A stretch of 64,000 nucleotides of DNA from Paenimyroides aestuarii (GTDB taxonomy: Bacteria; Bacteroidota; Bacteroidia; Flavobacteriales; Flavobacteriaceae), in contig NZ_CP102382.1 in NCBI RefSeq assembly GCF_024628805.1, positions 930,001 to 994,000 on the forward strand, in the 5' to 3' direction. Shown piece by piece: positions 51,243 through 60,800 of the stretch. Within the stretch, counting starts at the first letter, position 1. Each line of letters starts with the position of its first letter. The translations under genes and the position numbers were made by a program. The notes beneath the pieces are model-generated. The model did not search any database. It saw only the letters and a program-made list of their open reading frames with translations, and was not told where the DNA came from.

Positions 51243-51278
51243 AAAAAAAAATCAGGTTTAAAACCTGATTTTTTTTGT
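51243..51278 (-). terminator. Terminator of pgk
   Basis: An A-run and TCAGGTTT (to 51259) pair with AAACCTGA (51261-51268) and a T-run. On the minus strand the hairpin follows the stop of pgk at 51290 by about 12 bp and is followed by T residues. Confidence 0.75.
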
Positions 51279-51289
51279 TAAAGAGGAGA

Positions 51290-52480
51290 TTATCCTTGTA
51301 TAGCCGCAATTCCGGGGAGGGTTTGTCCTTCAAGCATTTCCAACATAGCGCCACCTCCGGTTGAAACATAACTCATTTTTTCTTCTAAACCAAATTGTTT
51401 TACTGCTGCCACAGAATCGCCACCACCTACTAATGAAAATGTTCCTGCTTGGGTGGCATCTGCAATAAAATTACCTAATGTAATGGTGCCTGGCGCAAAC
51501 TTTTCCATTTCGAAAACACCTAGTGGTCCATTCCATAAAATAATTTTAGAATCCATAATAACCTTGTTAAATTGCTCTAAGGTTTTTGGTCCAACATCTA
51601 AACCTTGCCAGCCCTCTGGAATATTGTTTGCGTCAACAATTTGTGTGTGAGCATCATTTGAAAATGCGTCTGCTGCAACCACATCAACAGGAATGTGAAT
51701 TTGAACATTTTTAGCTTTTGCTTTTTCCAAAATTTCTAATGCAAGTTGCATTTTATCGTCTTCAACAATAGAATTTCCAACCATCCCTCCTTTTGCTTTA
51801 ATAAAAGTAAACATCATACCACCTCCAATAATCATGTGATCCACTTTGTCTAAAATGTTTTCGATAATAGTGATTTTTGAAGATACTTTTGATCCTCCCA
51901 AAACAGCAGTCACAGGTTTATCATTTGAATTTAAAACTTTATCAATACTTTCAATTTCCTTTGCCAATAAAAAACCAAAACATTTATCGTTAGGGAAAAA
52001 TTGTGCAACAATAGTTGTGGAGGCGTGCGCGCGATGTGCGGTTCCAAAAGCATCGTTCACGTACACATCACCCAAATGGGCTAATTGTTTTGCAAAATCT
52101 TCATCTCCAGCCTCCTCTTCTTTATAAAAACGCAGATTTTCTAATAAAATAATAGCTCCCGGCTGTGCATTTGCAACTACTTTTTCTACTTCACTTCCCA
52201 CCGAATCGTTTACAAAAGTTACTTTTCTGCCTAAAACTTCTTCTATTTTTGAAACGATATGTTTTAAAGAAAATTTATCTTCCGGACCATTTTTCGGACG
52301 ACCTAAATGCGACATTAAAACCGCCACACCTCCATCGTTCACTATTTTTTCGATAGTGGGTTTTGCAGCTACAATACGATTGTCATCGGTTACCTGAAAC
52401 TGATCGTTTAACGGCACATTGAAATCTACACGAACAATGGCTTTTTTATTATTAAAATCGAAATCGTTAATTGTTTTCAT
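51290..52480 (-). CDS. pgk: Phosphoglycerate kinase
   Basis: The 396-residue product is full length for this glycolytic enzyme, which moves a phosphate between 1,3-bisphosphoglycerate and ADP to give 3-phosphoglycerate and ATP in the cytoplasm. The marks are [100 protein letters not shown] and the nucleotide loop [14 protein letters not shown] with [14 protein letters not shown]. It is a core gene in a region of accessory surface genes. Its promoter-proximal side abuts the duplicated block (52566 on). Confidence 0.98.
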   Translation of the reverse strand: MKTINDFDFNNKKAIVRVDFNVPLNDQFQVTDDNRIVAAKPTIEKIVNDGGVAVLMSHLGRPKNGPEDKFSLKHIVSKIEEVLGRKVTFVNDSVGSEVEKVVANAQPGAIILLENLRFYKEEEAGDEDFAKQLAHLGDVYVNDAFGTAHRAHASTTIVAQFFPNDKCFGFLLAKEIESIDKVLNSNDKPVTAVLGGSKVSSKITIIENILDKVDHMIIGGGMMFTFIKAKGGMVGNSIVEDDKMQLALEILEKAKAKNVQIHIPVDVVAADAFSNDAHTQIVDANNIPEGWQGLDVGPKTLEQFNKVIMDSKIILWNGPLGVFEMEKFAPGTITLGNFIADATQAGTFSLVGGGDSVAAVKQFGLEEKMSYVSTGGGAMLEMLEGQTLPGIAAIQG

Positions 52481-52508
52481 TTATTTTAAGTTGAATTGTT
52501 TTAAGTGA

Positions 52509-52516
52509 CAAATATA
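52509..52516 (-). promoter_or_regulatory. -7 element of pgk
   Basis: CAAATATA reads TATATTTG on the minus strand and matches TAnnTTTG. It lies 29 bp before the pgk ATG at 52480. No clear -33 TTTG is visible. Confidence 0.5.
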
Positions 52517-52565
52517 CAATTTTGTGAATTGATTTTATTTTGATTTATTAAGGAAGATTATCCTC

Positions 52566-52614
52566 CCCCCACAAAAAACCACCCCCAAACGGTATATTTT
52601 ACCATTTGGGGGTG
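52566..52614 (-). terminator. Strong rho-independent terminator of module C (copy of 5028-5076)
   Basis: The sequence matches the module A terminator: CACCCCCAAA (52580-52589) pairs with TTTGGGGGTG (52605-52614), followed on the minus strand by TTTTTTG. It is part of the duplicated block. Confidence 0.85.
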
Positions 52615-52646
52615 TTTAATAAGTTTTAATCCTTTGTGTGGGTGGT

Positions 52647-54608
52647 TTACATCTCCACGATAATAAACTCGGATCTACGGTTGGCTTGGTGTGCTTCTTC
52701 GCTACACTTCACTCCGTCGGCACATTCGTTGACTAATTGGCGCTCGCCATAGCCTTTCGATGTTAATCGTGACGAACTGATACCTTGGTCAATCAACCAT
52801 TCTCTGGTCGATTTTGCGCGGTTCTCAGACAATCTGTCGTTGTACTTGTGCGATGCACGGCTGTCGGTATGCGAACGAATGTCGATTTTCATCGTTGGAT
52901 ATTCTTCCAATACCGCCAATACTTTTGCCAGCTCTGCCGCTGCATCCGGACGGATGTTGTATTTGTCTAAATCAAAATAAATCGGATTCAGTTTTAATAC
53001 TTTAAACAAGTCGTCGCCTACTTTTACAGGGGTTTTCGCTGGTTCCAAAACAATGGTGTGCTCGGTTACACCGCTTTCATTGGGCAAACGCACCACGTCT
53101 TCTTGGGTCGTATAGCCTTCTTTTTCCGCTTTTAAGCGGTAGGTTTCCCCACATTTGAATTCGTTGTTGAACACATAACCGCCGTTTTGGTAGCGGTTGC
53201 TGCTTTCTAATTCGCCGTACAAATTGTTGTACAACGTTACGTTGGCATCGCTAATGATGTTGCGGGTTTTTGCATCTACTACTTTTAAAAGCAATTTTTG
53301 GATGCATTCTAGTTGCAACGGTTTGATTTCATGGAAACTGTAAATATCGTCGTTGCCGTTGCCGCCTTCACGGTTGCTTGAAAAGAAGCCTTGTTTGGTG
53401 TTTGGGTCGATATAATACGCAAAATCATCGGCATTTCCGTTGATTGGTGCTCCTACGTTGTGGATTTCCCCGGGTTGGCTGTTTCTGTCTAATTTTGTGG
53501 CATATACATCAAGTCCGCCTAGTCCTACTCTACCGTCGCTTGAAAAATACAATTCCCCACTTTCGGTTACAAACGGAAAGGTTTCTCTGCCTTCGGTGTT
53601 GATCCCCTCACCCATGTTTACAGGTCCGCCAAAAGCTCCTGAGGGATGAATTGCTACCTGCCACAAATCCGATTCGCCGAAGCCTCCCGGACGGTCGCTC
53701 GCAAAATACATTGTGGCTTCGTCTTGGCTTAAGGTGGGGTGTGCCGTGTTGTAGCCGTCCATATTGAACGGTAACTCGGTTATGTGCTCCCATTTGCCCT
53801 CCACGTTTTCTGCACGGTAGATTTTAAGCTTCGTGTTTTTGTCGGCATCGTATTTACGGGTACGGTTGATGTAGTTGTTGCGTGTGAAATACATCGTCTT
53901 GCCGTCTTTGGTGATTACCGCTGTGGATTCGTTAAGTGGTGATTTTACCTTTCCTTTCAATCGGGTTACTTTATCATCTTTGCTTGCCGTTTCGGCTACG
54001 CTGTACAAGCTGGTAAAGGCATCGCCTGTCCAGGTGTGTTCGCGTTTGTGCAAGCTGCCCGTGTCGCGCGCGCTGGTAAAGTACAATTGGTTGTTGTGTA
54101 CATAGCTTCCGTAATCGGAATAAGGCGTGTTGATCTCCAAGTTCTTGATCTGGTCGTAGCGACCTGAATTGGCTTGTATCTGCTTTTTAAGCGCGGCTTC
54201 GTTCTGGCGGATTTTAGAACGCTGCGTGTGGCTGCCGGCTTTGCTTACAAACTGGTCGTAGTAGCGCTTTGATTCGCTTTCTTTGCCCACGTGTTGCAAG
54301 GTTTGGGCGTAGCGGTAATAGTACTCGCTGCCAATGTTTTCGCTGCCAAATTCTTTGAACAAGCGTTCGTAGTGCTTTTGGGCTTCGCCATAGCGTGCGT
54401 TAAAGTAGTAGGCGTTGCCTAACTTTTCTAGTACATCCTTCCCGGCATAGCCGCGGTTGGCTACTTTCTCGTAAATGCTGATTGCATCTACATAAGCCCA
54501 TTGGTTGTAGTCTTTATCGGCTGTATTTAATCCCGCTTGTGCTTGTGCCCCCGTGTTCCCCAGCATAAAGGCGGTGAACAAAGCGGCTCTATATATCCCT
54601 TTTTTCAT
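52647..54608 (-). CDS. PorE-like TPR-PD40-CRD-OmpA protein, 653 aa (module C)
   Basis: It is nearly identical to the module A protein (5109-7070). The nine differences I see are N to S, K to Q and E to A near residue 120-140 (VSKAGSHTQRSKIRQNEAAL here), N to K and H to R in KDGKTMYFTRNNYINRTRKY, D to E in AENVEGKW, P to Q in TLSQDEATMYF, T to I in SFHEIKPL, and Q to K in DGVKCSEE. Domains and the peptidoglycan-binding Asp582/Arg597 are unchanged. It should tie the module C barrel and its giant adhesin to the cell wall. No reading-frame damage is present, which contrasts with the broken adhesin upstream. Confidence 0.9.
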   Translation of the reverse strand: MKKGIYRAALFTAFMLGNTGAQAQAGLNTADKDYNQWAYVDAISIYEKVANRGYAGKDVLEKLGNAYYFNARYGEAQKHYERLFKEFGSENIGSEYYYRYAQTLQHVGKESESKRYYDQFVSKAGSHTQRSKIRQNEAALKKQIQANSGRYDQIKNLEINTPYSDYGSYVHNNQLYFTSARDTGSLHKREHTWTGDAFTSLYSVAETASKDDKVTRLKGKVKSPLNESTAVITKDGKTMYFTRNNYINRTRKYDADKNTKLKIYRAENVEGKWEHITELPFNMDGYNTAHPTLSQDEATMYFASDRPGGFGESDLWQVAIHPSGAFGGPVNMGEGINTEGRETFPFVTESGELYFSSDGRVGLGGLDVYATKLDRNSQPGEIHNVGAPINGNADDFAYYIDPNTKQGFFSSNREGGNGNDDIYSFHEIKPLQLECIQKLLLKVVDAKTRNIISDANVTLYNNLYGELESSNRYQNGGYVFNNEFKCGETYRLKAEKEGYTTQEDVVRLPNESGVTEHTIVLEPAKTPVKVGDDLFKVLKLNPIYFDLDKYNIRPDAAAELAKVLAVLEEYPTMKIDIRSHTDSRASHKYNDRLSENRAKSTREWLIDQGISSSRLTSKGYGERQLVNECADGVKCSEEAHQANRRSEFIIVEM

Positions 54609-54620
54609 TTTTCTTTATTT

Positions 54621-55559
54621 TTAGAAGAAACGCGGCGAGTTCACGCGGCGGTATTTGTTAAACAATTCAAAGCGCATAAAAATCTCGTGTGAGCCGTTGT
54701 TGTAATTTCTCAAGGCTTTGATGTCGCTGTCGTAGCTATAGCCTATAAATAATCCGTCGGTTACCTGGAAGCCTGCCAAGGCACTCCATGCGGCATCCCA
54801 GCGATAAGCAGCTCCTAAAGTAAACTTCTCGTTGATTAAGAAATTCCCTGTGATATCAGCCTGTAAAGGTGCGCCTTCTACTGCTTTTAACAAAAATGCC
54901 GGTTTAAACTTCAACATCGGGTTCAACTCAAATACGTGACCTCCCATTAAATAATAGTGCATCTTTTGCTGCATCGTGCTTTGTACGTTGTCGTCGTAGC
55001 GCGTGGTTTCTAAAAAATGGGGTACCGATAATCCTACATACGTTTGTTCGTTATGCCAATAAACACCCGCTCCTATGTTTGGAGTGAATTGGTTGTTGAT
55101 GTCTGTAAGGATCTGCGGATCGTTCGGGTTGTATTTGTTCAGCCTAGAATAAGCTACATTCAGCATATTGGCTGATCCTTTTAAGCCGAAGCTTAGCTTG
55201 CTGCCGCGGTTGTTTAAATCTAAGGTGTACGAGAAATCTACACTTAACGTGTTTTCATCGGTCACCCCTAACCTGTCGTTTACAAAGCTTACTCCCAAAC
55301 CTACTTTACTCTCGGCTATAGGGGTGTTTATGGAAAACGAATTGGTCGTTGGTGCGCCTTCTAATCCTACCCATTGGCTGCGGTGCAAACCAAAGATGCT
55401 CAAGGCGCCTCTGCTACCTGCATAAGCCGGGTTGATGTTGATCGTGTTGTACATGTAATTCGTGTACTGGGGGTCTTGTTGGGAATGTGCTTTTGCACAT
55501 CCCAACAATAATACTCCCAACAATAATCTGTTTATGTTTTTTGAAATATTCATATCCAT
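54621..55559 (-). CDS. PorP/SprF-family outer-membrane protein, 312 aa (module C)
   Basis: From QQDPQYTNYMYNTININPAY onward it equals the module A protein except for two residues (P for S in NPNDPQILTD and V for A in GLSVPHFLE). The N-terminus is unrelated: MDMNISKNINRLLLGVLLLG then CAKAHS. This still gives a cleavable signal peptide. A start three codons in (MNISK) is also possible. The gene begins 3 bp after the end of the CHU_C-bearing adhesin. In F. johnsoniae the analogous SprF is needed to secrete SprB, and the same relation is expected here. Confidence 0.92.
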   Translation of the reverse strand: MDMNISKNINRLLLGVLLLGCAKAHSQQDPQYTNYMYNTININPAYAGSRGALSIFGLHRSQWVGLEGAPTTNSFSINTPIAESKVGLGVSFVNDRLGVTDENTLSVDFSYTLDLNNRGSKLSFGLKGSANMLNVAYSRLNKYNPNDPQILTDINNQFTPNIGAGVYWHNEQTYVGLSVPHFLETTRYDDNVQSTMQQKMHYYLMGGHVFELNPMLKFKPAFLLKAVEGAPLQADITGNFLINEKFTLGAAYRWDAAWSALAGFQVTDGLFIGYSYDSDIKALRNYNNGSHEIFMRFELFNKYRRVNSPRFF

Positions 55560-55562
55560 TTA

Positions 55563-55817
55563 TTATTCGTTATTCTCCAAATGTAAGTAGCCGGCTTGTT
55601 CGGTTGGATATTGGATTCCATTGCCTAAATCAAACGTGTACTTAACTACGTAATAATATGTTCCTGATGGTAATTTTGATTGCTTACTAACTGTGGCTCT
55701 TCCTTCGGAATATCCTTTAAAGGTGTTGCCTTGTGAGTTGTAATCTCTTGTGTGGTGTATACCCAAATACAACAATAACAACGGTTGTATACTTCTACAA
55801 CGTTGCCCGGGTAACAA
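55563..55817 (-). pseudogene. C-terminal end of the giant HYR adhesin (frameshifted fragment)
   Basis: This frame carries the end of the type B CHU_C domain: HTRDYNSQGNTFKGYSEG, LPSGTYYYVVKYTFDL and the final GYLHLENNE, which matches the last residues of the two smaller CHU_C proteins (GYLHLENND, GYIHLENQN). The preceding part of the same domain lies in another frame (55646-57526) and breaks off after EVYNR, where an NRWG motif is expected. About 29 nt lie between the Arg codon of NR and the Thr codon of TRDYN, where family members have 21-24. The apparent ATG at 55817 is not a real start. If the indel is a sequence error, the protein is intact. Confidence 0.75.
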
Positions 55818-57526
55818 TTGATTCCTTTCAAAATTAACTCATCATTCATGCCGTCACCGTTTGGAGTTACTGCATTAAATATTTCTACTGGACACGATAA
55901 ATGAATTGTTTGCGTATAACTGGTCTCATTTCCACATGCGTCTGTTGCAACCCATGTTCTTAAAATGTCATACTTCGCTTCACAATCGCCTTCTATCTTC
56001 TCATCGTATGAGCGAACACTTGCTGCTCCACAATTGTCAACGGCTGTTAAGATTTCTGCCGGTTCAAAGTCTTCGCATCGCATGAATACTTCTCTATTTG
56101 GCATAGGGCCTACAAATTCAGGAGCGGTGGTGTCTTCCACTGTTATCACTTGGGTGTGTGTAGTGGTGTTGCCGCACTGATCTGTTGCTGTCCATGTTCT
56201 TTCTAATGTATAACTATTTGGACATGAACCTTCTGTACGCTCTTCGTTAAAGCTTACTGTTGCTGTACCACAGTTGTCAACGGCTGTGAGTTCTGCTACC
56301 GCTGGTAACGAATCGCTGCATTCCAAGGTGATATCCATTGGTAAAACTTCTACAAATTCCGGACCGGTGCTGTCTTCTACCGTGATGGTTTGTACCAAAT
56401 CGGTTTGGTTGCCTGCACAATCTGTTAACGTATAGGTTCTGGTGATGATATAGGCATTGCCTAAACATCCACTGCCTCCATTATCTGTGTCGGATACCGT
56501 TACGGTAACACTTCCGTTGCAGTTGTCGGCCTCATCTAAGATAGCTGCTGCATCTGCCGCTGGTATAGCACTCATACATTCTAATGTTAAATCGGATGGT
56601 GCAGTTCCTGTTGGCGCAACCGTATCTTCAATGGTGTAGGTGTACACCCAATCGTGGCTGTTGCCTTGGCAATCAGTAAACGTGTAGGTATAAGTTACAT
56701 CGCCTTCACAACTTGGAAGAGCTGAAACTACCGGGGCACTTGCCGTTAATACATTCCCGCAATTATCGGTTACCGTTGGTACAGCAGGTGCTACAATCTC
56801 TGAAGCACATGCTACCGTTGATGATCCGTTTGCAGGTAAGGTGAAGTCTTCTGCTTCAATGATATAGGTATATACCCACGTTTGTGTATGGTTGGCACAA
56901 TCTTTATATTCATAATTGAAAGTTCTTGTGCCTTCACATCCGTCGTAGGTTCCTCCTTCGAAACTGAAAACCGGTGTTAATACATTGCCACAGTTATCGG
57001 TTACCGTTGGTAATACCGGTGCCACTGCTGCGCTTATACATGATACCGTTTCTGAACCATTGGCAGGTAGCGTGAAATCTTCTCTTTCAATGGTGAAGGT
57101 ATGCGTCCAAGGGTGCGTATTTCCTTCACAATCTGTAAACGTGTAGGTATAAGTTATAGCGCCTTCACACGCTGGTTCTTGTGAAATTACTGGGGCACTT
57201 GGTGTTAATACGTTTCCGCAATTGTCTGTTACCGTTGGCACTGTTGGTGCCGTAATAGCAGATGCACATGCTACTGTTGATGCAGTATTAGCTGGTACGG
57301 AGAAATCTTCTCTTTCAATGGTGAACGTATGCGTCCAATCGTGCGTAGTTCCTTCACAATCTGTAAACGTGTAGGTATAAGTTATAGCGCCTTCACACGT
57401 TGGTTCTTGTGAAATTACAGGTGCACTTGGTGCTAATACATTGCCACAGTTGTCGGTTACCGTTGGAACTGTTGGTGCTGCTACATCGGACGGACATGCT
57501 ACCGTTGATGAGCCGTTGGCTGGCAT
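55646..57526 (-). CDS. Giant HYR adhesin, middle part in shifted frame (HYR array and start of CHU_C)
   Basis: The 626-residue frame is part of the same adhesin as 57662-63997. The apparent start (MPANGSSTVACPSDV) lies inside a repeat; the frame is open further back to about 57650. It has five ~80-residue units of the form LPANGSSTVAC..., VPTVTDNCGNVL, ITYTYTFTDCEGNTHDW, IERED, then four classical HYR units (TAPTGTAPSDLTLECMSAIP, DNCNGSVTVTVSDTDNGGSG, TLERTWTATDQCGNTTTHTQ). It enters the CHU_C domain (IFNAVTPNGDGMNDELIL, NCYPGNVVEVYNR) and then loses the frame near 55790. On its own it would not be secreted, since it has no signal peptide. Confidence 0.8.
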   Translation of the reverse strand: MPANGSSTVACPSDVAAPTVPTVTDNCGNVLAPSAPVISQEPTCEGAITYTYTFTDCEGTTHDWTHTFTIEREDFSVPANTASTVACASAITAPTVPTVTDNCGNVLTPSAPVISQEPACEGAITYTYTFTDCEGNTHPWTHTFTIEREDFTLPANGSETVSCISAAVAPVLPTVTDNCGNVLTPVFSFEGGTYDGCEGTRTFNYEYKDCANHTQTWVYTYIIEAEDFTLPANGSSTVACASEIVAPAVPTVTDNCGNVLTASAPVVSALPSCEGDVTYTYTFTDCQGNSHDWVYTYTIEDTVAPTGTAPSDLTLECMSAIPAADAAAILDEADNCNGSVTVTVSDTDNGGSGCLGNAYIITRTYTLTDCAGNQTDLVQTITVEDSTGPEFVEVLPMDITLECSDSLPAVAELTAVDNCGTATVSFNEERTEGSCPNSYTLERTWTATDQCGNTTTHTQVITVEDTTAPEFVGPMPNREVFMRCEDFEPAEILTAVDNCGAASVRSYDEKIEGDCEAKYDILRTWVATDACGNETSYTQTIHLSCPVEIFNAVTPNGDGMNDELILKGINCYPGNVVEVYNRCYCCIWVYTTQEITTHKATPLKDIPKEEPQLVSNQNYHQEHIIT

Positions 57527-57639
57527 AGTAACTACCGGGGCACTTATTGTATAGGTATGTGTCCATGTATATGGTGTTCCTGTACAATCTGTATAGGTAT
57601 AGGTGTATGCTTTTGTGCCTGCACATGCAGGGTCTGCAT

Positions 57640-57845
57640 CTGTATTTGTTTAATACGCCCGTTATGCTCTGCCGCAGTTGTCAACTACTGTTGGAGCAGT
57701 TGGAGCTACCGCATCAGCCACACAAGCTACCGTTGATGATCGTTGGCTGGTAAAATTACCGTTGGTGCCGAAATGGTATAGGTGTATTCCCAAGTGTATG
57801 GCGTTCCGGTACAATCTACATAGGTATAGGTATATACCTTGAGTG
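57640..57845 (-). other. Cluster of small compensating indels in the adhesin gene
   Basis: Compared with neighbouring HYR units I infer one extra G near 57838 (ACT CAA GGT for ACT CAA GTA), one missing C near 57741 (gatcgttgg for gatccgttgg, which restores the frame), one missing base near 57667, and about two missing or one extra base near 57650. The last two together restore the frame for 57526. The protein text on both sides (CTGTPYTWEYTYTISAP type) is otherwise intact. Confidence 0.7.
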
Positions 57846-60800
57846 CCTGCACATGATGGTGTTGCCGATACATTGGTTAAAAATCCTATTAGGAATCTTC
57901 CACAGTTGTCGGTTACCATTGGGGCTACTGGTACTACTTGTGCTTCGGATGCACATGATACCGTAGATGACCCATTTGCAGGTAGAGTCACTACCGGTGC
58001 ACTTATCGTGTATTCGTAGGTCCAAATATGCGAGTAGCCTTCACAATCCTGGTATTGGTAGTTGTAAGTACGCGTTCCAGAACATCCGTCGTATGTACCC
58101 CCTATAAAGGAACTTACCGGCGTTAATACATTTCCGCAGTTATCAGTTACCGTTGGTAAGCTGGTTGGTGCTACTGCTGCTGATATACATGCTACCGTGG
58201 ATGAGCCGTTTGCCGGTACACTGAAGTCTTTACGCTCTACTATATACGTGTGAACCCAATCGTGGCTGTTGCCTTCACAATCTGTGTAGGTATAGGTATA
58301 ACTGATTATTCCTTCACATATCGGTGTGGGTAACTCGGTTACTACCGCAGCACTTGGTGTTAATACATTGCCGCAGTTGTCCCTTACTACAGGTAATACC
58401 GGTGCTACCGCGTCTGCAGGACATGCTACCGCTGACATTCCATTGGCTGGCATCGTGAAATCTGCACGCTCAATGGTGTAGGTGTAAACCCAATCGTGGC
58501 TGTTCCCTTGACAATCGGTGTAAGTGTAGGTGTAGCTTATATCTCCTTCACATGAAGGTGCCGCTGATATTACCGGAGCACTTGGTGTCAATACGTTGCC
58601 ACAACTGTCTGTTACCTCAGGTAATGCAGGTGCTACTGCTTCTGATATACATGCTACTGTTGACGATTCGTTTGATGGTAAAGTGAAATCTTCTACAGTT
58701 ACAAAAATATTTTGTGTATAGCTTTGCGTGTTTCCACAGCTATCTGTTAATGTCCATATTCTTTCTAATGTATAGTCTTCAGGACATGTACCGTCAATTC
58801 TATTTTCTTCAAAATCTGCTTCTACTAATGGGTTGAATAGATACAAGAAAAAGGTACTTCCGTTTGTTACGCCTTCACTTTCTATCTCAAATTCCGTAAT
58901 ATCAGTTCCTGAAAATATTTGATAAATCGAGTTTAAATTTGTTGTCCCTTTGTTCTCTATTTCATAACCGGTTGTTGTTGGTTTTACATAAAAATCAGGG
59001 TGTGGATAATCGGTACTATATGTGCTATCGAAAAATAGATTCGCATTTGGATCATTTGACTTAAAGTTCACTTTTTCTCCGACTACCATTTGAACGTTAC
59101 CTTCTGTAGAAGCTAATTGTGGACTCGATAAATTTATTCTGTACCCTGAATTTACAAATCTAATACCTTTGTTTGGCGTAGTGATTACGCTACTTGGCAA
59201 AGATGGATCTAATACATAGGTTTCTAAACTAAATGTAACGCCAGCAAAATATGTTTGATCTAAATCGCTTGGATTGTCAATATAATCTAACACTGGTAAG
59301 TCTTGAAAAACAACGCCGTACGGTGACCCGGTATTCGTGTTGTATCCTGCCATTGCATCTCCTAAGTTGATAAACTTAGCTAAAGGATTGCTTAAAAATC
59401 CTGCATCTGTGGTAAATACACAACTTTCTGTACCTGTTAATGTAACTGCTGCCGGTATGCTGTCTTCACAACTAAGTGTTAGATCTTGAGGAAGAGTTTC
59501 ATTAAAAGTTGGTCCTTGGTTGTCTTCTACTGTAATTGTGCGTGGCGCAGATTCTGTTGTGTTGCCACAAGCATCTACTGCTATATAGGTACGTTCTATT
59601 ACATAATTACCCGGACAATTTCTTGCTGTTTCTATATCGCGAATGAATACTTCTACATCAGTATCGCAATTATCGGATGCAGTAACAACCAAATCATTTG
59701 GTATCTCACTCGCGCAAGAAACTGTTAATGGAGTGGTTGGTGGAACCACATCAAATGTTGGTGCAGTGGTGTCTTGAATGGTGATGGTTTGCGAAACTGA
59801 ATCACTGTTACCACAGGCATCTGTTAATGTCCATATTCTTTCTAATGTATAGTCTTCAGGACATGTACCGTCAATTCTATTTTCTTCAAAATCTGCTTCT
59901 ACTAATGGGTTGAATAGATACAAGAAAAAGGTACTTCCGTTTGTTACGCCTTCACTTTCTATCTCGAACTCTGTAATGTCTGTTCCTGAAAATATTTGAT
60001 AAATCGAGTTTAAATTGGTTGCCCCTCTATTTTCAATTTCATAACCGGTTGTTGTTGGTTTTACATAAAAATCAGGGTGTGGATAATCGGTACTATATGT
60101 GCTATCGAAAAATAGATTCGCATTTGGATCATTTGACTTAAAGTTCACTTTTTCTCCGGCTACCATTTGAACGTTACCTTCTGTAGAAGCTAATTGTGGG
60201 CTAGACAAAGTAATTCTATAACCCGCATTGTAAAATCTGATACCGTTGCCTGCGGTGGTAATAACACTGCTTGGTAAAGACGGATCTAATACATAGGTTT
60301 CTAAACTAAATGTAACTCCTGCAAAATAGGTTTGGTCTAATGCACTTGGGGTATCTATATAATTTAATACCGGTAAGTTTTGGAAAACAACGCCGTACGG
60401 TGACCCGGTATTCGTGTTGTAGCCTGCCATTGCATCTCCTAAGTTGATAAACTTAGCTAAAGGATTGCTTAAAAATCCTGCATCTGTGGTAAATACACAA
60501 CTTTCTGTACCTGTTAATGTAACTGCTGCCGGTATGCTGTCTTCACAACTAAGTGTTAGATCTTGAGGAAGAGTTTCATTAAAAGTTGGTCCTTGGTTGT
60601 CTTCTACGGTAATTGTGCGTGGCGCAGATTCTGTTGTGTTGCCACAAGCATCTACTGCTATATAGGTACGTTCTATTACATAATTACCCGGACAATTTCT
60701 TGCTGTTTCTATATCGCGAATGAATACTTCTACATCAGTATCGCAATTATCGGATGCAGTAACAACCAAATCATTTGGTATCTCACTCGCGCAAGAAACT

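Larger units (their letters stand above)
52566..55483. repeat. Duplicated block, copy 2 (2,918 bp)
   Basis: It is the partner of 5028-7945 and has exactly equal length. The right edge falls inside the signal-peptide region of the PorP-like gene: after tcttgttggg the sequence here is aatgtgcttttgc, against cgtttgccgaaat in copy 1. The left edge is a C-run that is one base longer here. Confidence 0.95.

Noticed and set aside
57393..57626. 77-codon frame starting MCRHKSIHLYLYRLYR on the minus strand
   Set aside because: It is an out-of-frame reading of the HYR units between two indels, not a separate gene.
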